A stretch of DNA of 11,135 nucleotides, from positions 1 to 11,135 of the forward strand of contig JAGRHX010000721.1 in the NCBI GenBank assembly GCA_020444775.1. Direction: 5' to 3'. The position numbers and the translations under genes were made by a program. The stretch is from Gammaproteobacteria bacterium (GTDB lineage Bacteria; Pseudomonadota; Gammaproteobacteria; HK1). Numbering within the stretch: position 1 is the stretch's first letter; each line of letters opens with the position of its first letter. Below the pieces are notes generated by a model. The model made no database searches, was not told the DNA's origin, and saw only the letters and a program-made list of their open reading frames with translations. Shown here in pieces: positions 1-6,130 of this stretch.

Positions 1-1028
1 GCGGTGACTCGCACACCTCCACCCACGGCGCGCTAGGCTGCATTTCCTTTGGCATCGGTGCATCGGAGGTGGCGCACGTGCTCGCCACCCAGTGCCTGTG
101 GCAGAAGAAGCCCAAGACCATGCGGATCACGGTTGACGGCCAGCTTGGCTTTGGTGTGACCGGCAAGGACGTGATCATTGCCATCATCGAGCAGATCAGC
201 GCGGCCGGTGGCAGCGGCCATGCGATCGAATATGCCGGGGAGGCGATACGTGGACTGTCGGTGGAGGGGCGGCTGACCCTGTGCAACATGAGCATCGAAG
301 CGGGATGCAGGATCGGCATGGTCGCGCCCGACGAGACGACCTTCGCCTATGTCAAGAACCGTCCGTTCGCGCCGCAGGGCAGTGACTGGGATCGTGCGCT
401 GGAGCATTGGCAGCGGCTGCCCAGCGACCCGGATGCCCGCTTCGACCGCGAGGTCGGTCTGCGTGGCGATCGGATCGCGCCGATGGTCACCTGGGGCAAC
501 AGCCCCGAGCAGGCGCTGCCGATCACCGGTCGGATCCCGGACCCGAACGGCGAAGCAGACCCGGAGAAGCGTGCCGCGATGCAGGCAGCCCTCGACTACA
601 TGGACCTGAGACCGGGGATGTCGCTGGATCAGATTCGAGTCGATAAGGTCTTCATCGGCGCCTGCACCAATGCGCGTATCGAGGATCTGCGGGTCGCCGC
701 ACAGGTGGCGCGCGGCCGTAAGGCCTTGGTGCCCACCCTCGTCGTGCCGGGCTCGGGCCTGGTCAAGCAACAGGCCGAGGCCGAAGGACTGGACAAGGTA
801 TTCACAGAGGCCGGCTTCGAGTGGCGTATGCCGGGTTGCTCGATGTGCGTGGGAGTGAACGGTGACACCTTGAAGCCGGGTGAGCGATCGGCCTCTACCA
901 GCAACCGTAACTTCCGTGGCCGTCAGGGCCCCGGCAGCCGTACCCACCTTGTCAGTCCGGCAATGGCGGCCGCGGCCGCGGTCAGCGGTCATTTCACGGA
1001 CGTGCGTCAGATGCTCGACAGAGGCTGA
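1..1028 (+). CDS. leuC: 3-isopropylmalate dehydratase large subunit, 5' end cut by window
   Basis: Large, iron-sulfur subunit of isopropylmalate isomerase, which interconverts 2- and 3-isopropylmalate in leucine synthesis in the cytoplasm. The reading frame is open from the left edge (first full codon at 3) to a TGA at 1026-1028, giving 341 residues. Compared with the roughly 465-residue E. coli protein, about 130 N-terminal residues lie outside. The visible part opens with [13 protein letters not shown], typical of the family. Three cysteines expected to hold the 4Fe-4S cluster are present: GACTN (Cys codon 663-665) and PGCSMC (Cys codons 837-839 and 846-848). [13 protein letters not shown] and [17 protein letters not shown] near the C-terminus are also diagnostic and separate it from aconitase. 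The stop is one base from the leuD start, so the two are co-transcribed. Identification is from remembered family motifs; the exact substrate is inferred from them. Confidence 0.96.
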   Translation, partial: GDSHTSTHGALGCISFGIGASEVAHVLATQCLWQKKPKTMRITVDGQLGFGVTGKDVIIAIIEQISAAGGSGHAIEYAGEAIRGLSVEGRLTLCNMSIEAGCRIGMVAPDETTFAYVKNRPFAPQGSDWDRALEHWQRLPSDPDARFDREVGLRGDRIAPMVTWGNSPEQALPITGRIPDPNGEADPEKRAAMQAALDYMDLRPGMSLDQIRVDKVFIGACTNARIEDLRVAAQVARGRKALVPTLVVPGSGLVKQQAEAEGLDKVFTEAGFEWRMPGCSMCVGVNGDTLKPGERSASTSNRNFRGRQGPGSRTHLVSPAMAAAAAVSGHFTDVRQMLDRG

Positions 1029-1029
1029 T

Positions 1030-1647
1030 ATGGAAGCTTTCACTCGATTCAAGGCCATCGCCGTCCCGGTTGACATCGCCAACTGTGACACCGACCAGAT
1101 CATCCCGGCGCGCTTCCTGCGTCTCATGCCCGAGGACGGACCGTACGCGCACGTGTTGTTCCACGACCTGCGCTACGACGCCGAGGGCAATGAGCGACCG
1201 GACTTCATCTTGAACCGCGCACCCTACCGAGACGGTCGGATCATCGTCGCAGATGTCAACTGGGGTTGTGGCTCGTCGCGCGAGAACGCGGTCTACGCAC
1301 TGGCGAGCAACGCCATCCGTGCCGTCATCGCGCCCAGCTTCGGTGACATCCACTACAACAACTGCATGAAGCATGGTGTCTTGCCGGTGCGTCTACCGCG
1401 CGAGGTATGCGACGCGCTGCGGGCTTGGCTGCACCAGAATCCGGGCGCGCAGATCGACATCGATCTGGATGCGCAGCAGGTGCACACGCCGGACGGGCGC
1501 GCGCACGCGTTCGAGATTGACGCATTCGACAAGTATCGGATGCTCAACGGTCTGGACGACATCGGCGTGACGCTCAGCTATGACGCCGAGTTCGATGGCT
1601 TCGAGTCACGTCATCGGCAGGCCTTCGACTGGCTGCCGGTTGGCTGA
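1030..1647 (+). CDS. leuD: 3-isopropylmalate dehydratase small subunit
   Basis: Small, swivelling subunit that completes the LeuCD active site. It has 205 residues, normal for the family. The ATG at 1030 lies one base after the leuC stop and is preceded by AGAGG at 1020-1024, so translational coupling is likely. Family signatures: DTDQIIPARFL near residues 20-30, the substrate loop GCGSSREN at 79-86, and APSFGDIHYNNCMKHGVLPV at about 101-120. The loop is unusual. Many LeuD proteins read GSSREHAPWAL, whereas this one reads GSSRENAVYAL, so the conserved His-Ala-Pro-Trp part is replaced while the Ser-Ser-Arg-Glu core is kept. This suggests a divergent proteobacterial LeuD clade, and a related 2-methylmalate or citraconate hydratase is a less likely alternative. 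No leuB follows, so the leucine genes are split here. Confidence 0.95.
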   Translation: MEAFTRFKAIAVPVDIANCDTDQIIPARFLRLMPEDGPYAHVLFHDLRYDAEGNERPDFILNRAPYRDGRIIVADVNWGCGSSRENAVYALASNAIRAVIAPSFGDIHYNNCMKHGVLPVRLPREVCDALRAWLHQNPGAQIDIDLDAQQVHTPDGRAHAFEIDAFDKYRMLNGLDDIGVTLSYDAEFDGFESRHRQAFDWLPVG

Positions 1648-1796
1648 TACAGACCGGCGCGGGAGGCCGGACGGGGTGGTCTTCCACTCAGGGCCACTTC
1701 GGACCGTCCACTCCGGGTCGCGTGTGGTTTGCATGTGGTGATGGCCGGAGGCGGGCCGATCGATGGCAACAGCAACCCGGAAGCGGGAGGTGTGGG

Positions 1797-2537
1797 ATGG
1801 ATGCGGTGAAGATTCTCGGCAGTCTGCTCGGCGGTGGTTCGATGTCCTCGGGATTGGGGGGACAGGTGATCGGTGATCTGCTGGGCTCGGCCTTGGGCGG
1901 CGGCAGCGGGCGCGCTCGCTCGGCCTCGGACGTGGGCCTGGGCGGGCTCCTCGGCGGTGCTCTAGGTGGCTCCAGCCGGCGCAGTGGACGTGGTGGCCTG
2001 GGCGGTGGCCTGGGTGGTGTCCTCGGCGGAATCGCCATGGCGGCGCTTGCTCGTTACGCGGCCGGGCGGATGTCGGGCAGCGGCCGCGGCTCGGCTTCCG
2101 CCGTCGACATGGGTGACCTGTTTGGAAGCATGTTCGGTGGTGAGCCACAGAGCGCTGCAGCGATGGCGATGCAGCAGCCGGACCTGGAAGCGCGTGCCGA
2201 GATCCTGGTGCGCGCGATGATTGGCGCCGCCCGCTCCGATGGTCGACTGGATGCCAGTGAGGAGCAGCGGATCCTCGATCGACTCGGCGAGCTGGATGAC
2301 AACGAACGGGCGTTTCTGCATTCGGCCTTGCAGGCCCCTGTAGACGCACGTGCGCTCGCTGCCGACGTGCCGGCCGACATGGCCCGTGAGGTCTATGCCG
2401 TGTCGCTGCTGGCCATCGAGCTGGACGACCAGGCCGAGGCCGAGTATCTGGCCGAGCTGGCACGCGCTCTGCGCTTGTCCGGTGCGGACTGCAACCAGAT
2501 TCATCGCGAGCTCGGCGCGCCCGAGATATTCAACTGA
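1797..2537 (+). CDS. DUF533/TerB-like glycine-rich protein (YebE-like)
   Basis: Function unknown; 246 residues. The ATG at 1797 was chosen because GGAGGT (1786-1791) precedes it at good spacing. An upstream in-frame ATG at 1722 has no such site and adds an uncharacteristic stretch. Residues 1-95 are very rich in glycine and small residues, with repeated LGG/GLGG units (SLLGGG, SALGGG, GLGGLLGGALGG, GLGGGLGGVLGG). These are followed by a short hydrophobic patch (GIAMAALARYAAG), which suggests membrane association or a glycine-zipper helix. Residues 128-246 form an all-helical TerB-like fold, with MIGAARSDGRLDASEEQRIL at 141-160 carrying the acidic DGxLDxxE pattern. This order, glycine-rich part then TerB-like part, is that of DUF533 proteins such as E. 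coli YebE. The gene stands alone on its strand and ends at a hairpin. Family assignment is fairly firm; the biological role is not known. Confidence 0.85.
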   Translation: MDAVKILGSLLGGGSMSSGLGGQVIGDLLGSALGGGSGRARSASDVGLGGLLGGALGGSSRRSGRGGLGGGLGGVLGGIAMAALARYAAGRMSGSGRGSASAVDMGDLFGSMFGGEPQSAAAMAMQQPDLEARAEILVRAMIGAARSDGRLDASEEQRILDRLGELDDNERAFLHSALQAPVDARALAADVPADMAREVYAVSLLAIELDDQAEAEYLAELARALRLSGADCNQIHRELGAPEIFN

Positions 2538-2563
2538 GATATCTTCGCGTCCCGCCCCACCAC

Positions 2564-2596
2564 GCCGTCAGCCCGAAGGCACTCCGGGCTGACGGC
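2564..2596. terminator. bidirectional hairpin terminator between converging genes
   Basis: A perfect 12-bp inverted repeat, GCCGTCAGCCCG (2564-2575) with CGGGCTGACGGC (2585-2596), encloses a 9-base loop. It lies 26 bases after the DUF533 stop and 9 bases beyond the stop of the entericidin gene on the opposite strand, exactly where a shared terminator is expected. Neither side has a run of T, so it may act as a Rho-assisted or transcript-stabilising hairpin rather than a classical intrinsic terminator. Confidence 0.75.
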
Positions 2597-2605
2597 GATC
2601 CTGCA

Positions 2606-2767
2606 TTACAGCTTCTTACGGGTATCGCGGGCCGTATCCTCGATGGCATCGCCCGCGCTCTCGATGTCCTTGCCCGCACCCTCCATGGTATTGCAGGCGG
2701 TGGTTCCAAAGAGCAGCATGGCCAGGGTCGCCAGCAGGCAGCCGCTTCGAATGTAACGTTGGATCAT
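2606..2767 (-). CDS. entericidin A/B family lipoprotein
   Basis: Small outer-envelope lipoprotein of the entericidin family; 53 residues, the usual size. The ATG at 2767 is preceded on its strand by GGAGG (2776-2780) at 8-base spacing. A longer frame from 2788 overlaps the csbD stop and lacks a ribosome site. Residues 1-24 are a lipoprotein signal: basic MIQRYIR, hydrophobic LLATLAMLLF, then TTAC with the lipidated Cys at 25. The mature part, CNTMEGAGKDIESAGDAIED, closely follows the pattern of E. coli EcnB (CNT..G.G.DI...G.AI). In E. coli, EcnB is a bacteriolytic lipoprotein counteracted by EcnA and induced in stationary phase under osmotic control. No separate antidote-like copy is visible here. 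It lies 17 bases after csbD on the same strand and is probably co-transcribed. Toxicity in this organism is inference; many such proteins may be structural. Confidence 0.88.
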   Translation of the reverse strand: MIQRYIRSGCLLATLAMLLFGTTACNTMEGAGKDIESAGDAIEDTARDTRKKL

Positions 2768-2784
2768 CGTTCGGGCCTCCGTTC

Positions 2785-2985
2785 TCAATGCAGGTCATTG
2801 CTCCAGCGATCGATCTCGCGCTCCGCTTCCTCCCTGGACTTTCCGTAGCGTTCCTGTATGCGTCCGGCGAGCTGATCGCGTCGTCCTTCGATGACGTCGA
2901 GATCGTCATCCGTGAGCTTGCCCCATTTCTCCTGAGCCTTGCCGCGGAGCTGTTTCCAATTGCCTTCGATCTGATCCCAGTTCAT
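2785..2985 (-). CDS. CsbD family stress protein (YjbJ-like)
   Basis: A 66-residue, highly charged, helical protein of the CsbD family. These small cytoplasmic proteins are abundant under general stress (SigB-controlled in Bacillus, RpoS-linked YjbJ in E. coli), with unknown biochemical activity. The sequence MNWDQIEGNWKQLRGKAQEK is the classical N-terminus, followed by WGKLTDDDLDVIEGRRDQL, the second conserved block. The remaining third (IQERYGKSREEAEREIDRW) is also typical. The ATG at 2985 has AGGAGA (2993-2998) upstream on its strand, so the start is secure. It is the first gene of a two-gene unit with the entericidin lipoprotein. Upstream lies over 500 bp without a gene, where its promoter should be; I could not identify a convincing promoter there. 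Confidence 0.95.
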   Translation of the reverse strand: MNWDQIEGNWKQLRGKAQEKWGKLTDDDLDVIEGRRDQLAGRIQERYGKSREEAEREIDRWSNDLH

Positions 2986-3443
2986 CGCTCGTTCTCCTGA
3001 GTTGCGATAGGTCTTCGTATCGATGTGTACGTCGGACGGTGCGGTATCGAGTGCCGACCAGCCCGACCGGATTCACATTGATCTGTCATCAACACTTTTC
3101 TACGAACCAGATGCTGCAATCGATGTGCCAGCACCGTGATGGAAGGGCGCGAAGGTGAGCAATGTCTGCGAACCCGGGGCGCCCCGCGGCGTTGCGAGAG
3201 GACGGGTTTGTGGCGCACGGCGCGTCCGGCGGCTGACGATTGATGAATACGGCCCGACGGTGGGGCTTTTGGTCCTGGTGTGGGGAAAACGCGCACTGAG
3301 CGGCGATGACGAGATGTACTCCGTCACAACCCGGGTGGTGTCGAACAGGAACGAAGTGTGGGGGCTGGAGCAGGCAGGCGATCCGCGGACGGGTGCCAGG
3401 CAAGAGCAGGGACATTATCGGCGGGGAGCTGGGGGGAACGGCG
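2986..3443. other. gene-less stretch upstream of csbD
   Basis: No supportable gene is seen on either strand. Open frames run through it in both directions, but none has a ribosome site or recognisable protein, and this is common by chance at this GC content. It must contain the csbD promoter (minus strand). A TTGATG-like element is present there, but no matching -10 element was found. A 10-bp palindrome (GGGGCGCCCC, 3176-3185) and a short 4-bp stem followed by TTTT (3252-3270) are visible and of uncertain meaning. Confidence 0.5.
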
Positions 3444-3475
3444 AAGAGAAACACCGGCGACCTGGCGGTCGCCGG
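3444..3475 (-). terminator. intrinsic terminator of the 107-residue gene
   Basis: A perfect 9-bp stem, CCGGCGACC (3454-3462) with GGTCGCCGG (3467-3475), has a 4-base loop. On the minus strand it is followed at once by TGTTTCTCTT (3453-3444). It lies about 40 bases beyond the stop of the minus-strand gene at 3515-3838, so it fits as that gene's Rho-independent terminator. Confidence 0.65.
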
Positions 3476-3514
3476 CATTCGGAAGGCGGGCGGGCCGATT
3501 GGCCCTATGGTCGG

Positions 3515-3838
3515 TCAGGCGACTCTGATGGCCTCGGTCTGCCAGCTGTCGTCGTCCAGCGCCAGCAGTCGAGAGCCACTGTAGCGACCCTGACAACGGC
3601 TGCGTGCATGTTGCAACAGCGAAGCCACGGTGGCGGCAAGCAGCTCGGGGGAGTCAGCTTCGGTCGCCGAGTCATAAACCGCCGCCACGACCTCCTCCAG
3701 CGTGGTTTCAATCGTCTCGGGTCGAGACCGCAGCTGCTCGACGAGACTTTGCAGACAGACATCGGAGTCATCGTCCGACTCGAAGAGCCCGGGTTCGAAC
3801 GGAACGTGGGCGAGCTCGGCGATTTCTGCATGAGTCAT
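3515..3838 (-). CDS. hypothetical acidic protein, 107 residues
   Basis: I do not recognise the family. It is probably a real gene: the ATG at 3838 has AGGAGAG (3845-3851) upstream at good spacing, about 71% of codons end in G or C as expected for this genome, and a hairpin plus T-rich tail follows the stop. The protein is acidic, contains no lysine, has no signal peptide or membrane segment, and looks cytoplasmic. It starts MTHAEIAELAHVPFEPGLFE, then has an acidic run (SDDDSD at 21-26). Two predicted helices follow (about 27-55 and 63-81, the latter SPELLAATVASLLQHARSR). It ends in a short possible beta strand (SRLLALDDDSW). Two cysteines (28 and 82) are present without a metal-site pattern. 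It stands alone between two gene-less stretches, inside a run of minus-strand stress-type genes. A stress or regulatory role would be guesswork. Confidence 0.7.
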   Translation of the reverse strand: MTHAEIAELAHVPFEPGLFESDDDSDVCLQSLVEQLRSRPETIETTLEEVVAAVYDSATEADSPELLAATVASLLQHARSRCQGRYSGSRLLALDDDSWQTEAIRVA

Positions 3839-4479
3839 GAGTCACTCTCCTACTACATGTGCGCGCTGTTCGGGTTGCTGGTGGCGCGCCTTCGGTTTCG
3901 CTTCTGTTCTCGTAGACAGCTACGACTGGCTGTCGTTCCGGATCAGGAGCTTAAGAATCCGTCACGTCTGGCCCGATCGCGGAGTTGCTCGGCGCCGTGT
4001 GTGCTGGATGCTCTTGTAGTCCTTGTCATGGAATTAGCAAACGCCGTGCCGCTTATGGCCGAACTCGGGGGCAATCTGGTTGTAAACCCGTTCCAGAGCC
4101 CCAAATCGTCCAGGTTTCATGCGCTTGCGTTGGATTTCCCAAGCAAGCATGGGAGCTCCATGCCGGTCCGGACCCGCCACGCTGAGGAGCGGGCGCACCG
4201 CATCGGCCCCGTGATCGGGGTCATTCAACTGCTGATTGGGGGATTCGAGCCGAACGTCTTCGCCTGGAGAGTTGCAATGCCCCGGTGCGAGATGGCGCCG
4301 GCGGGCGTTGGGCGAGGGCTGGGGATGGGGATGGGGATGGGGCCGAGCCCTCCCCTTGAGCGAAGCAAGTGGCCGCAAGGAAGTGCTGCTGAGTAGCGAC
4401 GGCTGGAACCCCGGAACGGACAGCGCCACCGTGGGCGCCGCCGGCCGGGAGCGCGGCGAATGTGCCGGGGATCGGGGGC
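3839..4479. other. gene-less stretch holding a G-quadruplex hairpin
   Basis: About 640 bp between two minus-strand genes with no supportable gene. Open frames exist on both strands, but they lack ribosome sites and read as low-complexity, Arg/Pro/Ser-rich translations typical of non-coding GC-rich DNA. Some bases (around 4020-4090) are less GC-rich than the genes around them. Visible structure: a 6-bp stem TCGTAG/CTACGA at 3910-3925 near the 107-residue gene's leader, a 5-bp stem CCCCG/CGGGG near 4208-4221, and the G-quadruplex hairpin listed separately. A decayed gene or dispersed repeat is possible but cannot be shown from here. Confidence 0.5.
4314..4352 (+). repeat. (GGGGAT)n G-quadruplex motif inside a hairpin
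   Basis: Positions 4321-4342 read as four GGGG tracts, each pair separated only by AT: a perfect four-tetrad G-quadruplex motif with 2-base loops on the plus strand and the matching C-rich i-motif pattern on the minus strand. It is bracketed by a 7-bp inverted repeat, GAGGGCT (4314-4320) and AGCCCTC (4346-4352), so the quadruplex would sit in the loop of a hairpin. It lies about 130 bp beyond the 3' end of the minus-strand 271-residue gene. The motif is directly visible; folding and function are inference. Confidence 0.85.
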
Positions 4480-5295
4480 TCAGACTTCGCGCGAGCCGCT
4501 GTCGTGCACGCTGCCATATTGGTCGATGGCGGCATCGGCATGGGTCTGTGCGAGCAGGGTCTGGGCTTCCAATGCCTGTCGCTCGTTGTCAACCGATACC
4601 ACCAGGCACCAGTGACCGCCTCGCAAGGTTTCGTCGAGCAGGGCGCGAAAGTCAGCTTCGCGCAATTGTACGGAGTTGGCGCCGGCGACACCGGCGCCCA
4701 GCGCCGCCCCCAGTCCGGTAGCGGCAAAGGTGGCAAGCACCGGTGCGGCGATGAACACGCTGATCGGTGCCGCGCCCAACATCGCGCTCAAGGCCATGCC
4801 TCCCCCGGCGCCGACTCCGGCGCCGATGGCGACTTCGCGACCCGCGGCGTTGTTCGTCGGCTCCAGATCCAACTGCAGCTGATCGATATCTTGTGGTCCG
4901 AGCAGCGCGATTCGCTCGACGTCATGGTCGGATTCGATGAACGCCAGGCGCGCGGACTCGGCGCTTGCGCGTGAGTCGTAGACGCCCGCCAGCTTGTGCT
5001 CACCGACGAGCGAGCCGAGCGATGCTCCCGTGCTGCTGATTCTGCTCCGCAACGTCTTCAGTGCATCGCTGGCCTGGGCGAGCACGGGCTGCTCTCCACC
5101 GCTCATGCTCTCGTCGTCGGCACGCGCCAGTGCCTTCTCGTCGAGGACCCAGCGCTCCAGCACCGACTGCTTTTGGCTGTCGTTCAGCGTGTCGTCGCTG
5201 AGCACCTGCCACGGGTTGGCATAGAAGGCCCGTGGGTCGTTGCGAATGCGATCGATCTTGCCCGAATCGTGTCCAGGTTCGTGCTGCTGTCTCAT
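4480..5295 (-). CDS. hypothetical protein with central glycine-rich membrane segment
   Basis: No firm family name; 271 residues. The ATG at 5295 is preceded by AGGAGG (5301-5306) on its strand, a very strong ribosome site. Four parts can be seen. Residues 14-62 are a polar helical region containing DPRAFYANPWQVLSDDTL and QKQSVLERWVLDEKAL, a pattern I associate with small proteobacterial proteins of unknown function. Residues 100-133 (KLAGVYDSRASAESARLAFI then VERIALLG) look like a strand-helix-strand unit, as in YflT-type stress domains. Residues 155-206 are a glycine- and alanine-rich hydrophobic stretch (AIGAGVGAGGG ... GLGAALGAGVAGA) able to form one or two membrane helices with glycine-zipper packing. 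Residues 212-252 form a second strand-helix unit (CLVVSVDNERQALEAQTLL). The layout recalls membrane-associated general-stress proteins. No signal peptide. It follows the 87-residue gene by 84 bp on the same strand, so the two may share a transcript. Confidence 0.85.
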   Translation of the reverse strand: MRQQHEPGHDSGKIDRIRNDPRAFYANPWQVLSDDTLNDSQKQSVLERWVLDEKALARADDESMSGGEQPVLAQASDALKTLRSRISSTGASLGSLVGEHKLAGVYDSRASAESARLAFIESDHDVERIALLGPQDIDQLQLDLEPTNNAAGREVAIGAGVGAGGGMALSAMLGAAPISVFIAAPVLATFAATGLGAALGAGVAGANSVQLREADFRALLDETLRGGHWCLVVSVDNERQALEAQTLLAQTHADAAIDQYGSVHDSGSREV

Positions 5296-5352
5296 GTGGT
5301 CCTCCTGCAGTTGCGGGCGCTGAGGAAAGGGGGGAAGTGGTGCCTCGACCTA

Positions 5353-5376
5353 CGGATGCGCTCGCGGCCGCATCCG
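5353..5376 (-). terminator. hairpin between two minus-strand genes
   Basis: A perfect 8-bp stem, CGGATGCG (5353-5360) with CGCATCCG (5369-5376), has an 8-base loop and starts 3 bases beyond the stop of the 87-residue gene. The minus strand downstream is pyrimidine-rich (around 5328-5340) but has no T run directly after the stem. It could be a weak terminator or an intercistronic hairpin that lowers expression of the 271-residue gene. Confidence 0.5.
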
Positions 5377-5379
5377 AGC

Positions 5380-5643
5380 TCAACGTTGCGAATGCTCGTA
5401 GTCCCGTTGCACCGCGGGATCGAACTCCTTGGCGCGTGACCGGCCTTCCTTCTCGGCATCCTGCAGACGCGGTTCCTGGTCGGCATCGGACTCGCGCCGG
5501 TCCTCGGCATGCGTATCCACCGCACCTGACTGGACGAACTCGCGTTGTGCCTGGTTGTAGCGTTGTGCGGCCTCGCGATTGCCCTCGCCCTGATTCTTCT
5601 CGGGACGTTTGCTCTTGGTCTTGTCTTCGCGTGTCGCGGTCAT
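5380..5643 (-). CDS. small highly hydrophilic (hydrophilin-like) protein, 87 residues
   Basis: Function unknown. The ATG at 5643 has GGAGAA upstream on its strand (about 5650-5655). The frame stays open further upstream, but that part reads as non-coding and has no comparable site. The protein is almost wholly charged and polar: it starts MTATREDKTKSKRPEKNQGE, continues with NREAAQRYNQAQREFVQSG, and ends in alternating Asp/Glu/Arg/Lys/Gln stretches. It has no cysteine, tryptophan, signal peptide or membrane segment, so it is expected to be soluble, disordered and heat-stable. The block EGNREAAQRYNQAQREFV looks like the conserved helix seen in small proteobacterial proteins often found near CsbD-type genes; I recognise the pattern but no family name. 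It is the first gene of a likely pair with the 271-residue gene. A desiccation or osmotic protective role is an inference from composition alone. Confidence 0.8.
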   Translation of the reverse strand: MTATREDKTKSKRPEKNQGEGNREAAQRYNQAQREFVQSGAVDTHAEDRRESDADQEPRLQDAEKEGRSRAKEFDPAVQRDYEHSQR

Positions 5644-6130
5644 TGCAGTTCTCCGGTGTATCGGGATGTGAAGCAGGTGGAATGACGACGACGACGGTAT
5701 GGATTCGATGAGGTCGCCGCTGTCGTTCGCTCCTGCACCTGGCGTTGCTGAGCGCAGGTACGACAGACACAGCAACTTGCATGCCGCTCTGGGGATGCGG
5801 ACGTATCGGCGGACGCCTGGAGCGCGTGTGACAGACCGTACAGGCGTCCTGCCGGGCCAGGCATGCCGCGGGATCTCGCGCATCTGGCGCCCGATCTCGA
5901 CCACTATCGGCGCAGGCCGAGCGTCCGATGACATGACCGGCAAGTCGGGCGCTGCGTTGGTTGTGATCAGCCGTACGCGGGGCAAACGCACCGCCGGACA
6001 TCAGCACGCGCATTCCCTGCCCGACTGCTCGTATCGGCGTGCTGTAGGATTGGTCTGGTCTGAGCCATTCTCGTATGGTGCCGGCCGTGCTGCGCTGGCT
6101 CCATGCCCGCACCCATATCGGGAGCAGATC
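5644..6130. other. divergent intergenic region between the 87-residue gene and fumC
   Basis: About 490 bp without a convincing gene. It separates divergent genes and should hold both promoters. A TAGGAT sequence (6045-6050) is a possible -10 element for fumC, without a good -35 partner. The plus-strand frame of fumC remains open upstream to about 5699, but this part does not resemble fumarase and has no ribosome site. Minus-strand frames here read as Arg/Ser/Pro-rich noise. Confidence 0.5.

Noticed and set aside
33..1127. Minus-strand frame of 364 codons opposite leuC
   Set aside because: It mirrors leuC codon periodicity; the plus strand has clear LeuC iron-sulfur motifs.
1722..1796. Longer start for the DUF533 protein
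   Set aside because: No Shine-Dalgarno at 1722, while GGAGGT precedes 1797.
4321..4342. CRISPR-like or satellite array
   Set aside because: The units are only 6 bases, there are about three and a half copies and no spacers, so it is a short tandem repeat with quadruplex potential, not an array.
3155..4396. Plus-strand open frame of 413 codons across the gene-less region
   Set aside because: It runs antisense through the better supported 107-residue gene, has no ribosome site, and its translation is Arg/Gly-rich without any domain. Long chance frames are common at this GC content.
5699..6130. N-terminal extension of fumC to an upstream ATG
   Set aside because: It would add 144 residues with no resemblance to fumarase; the ATG at 6131 has a ribosome site and gives normal family length.
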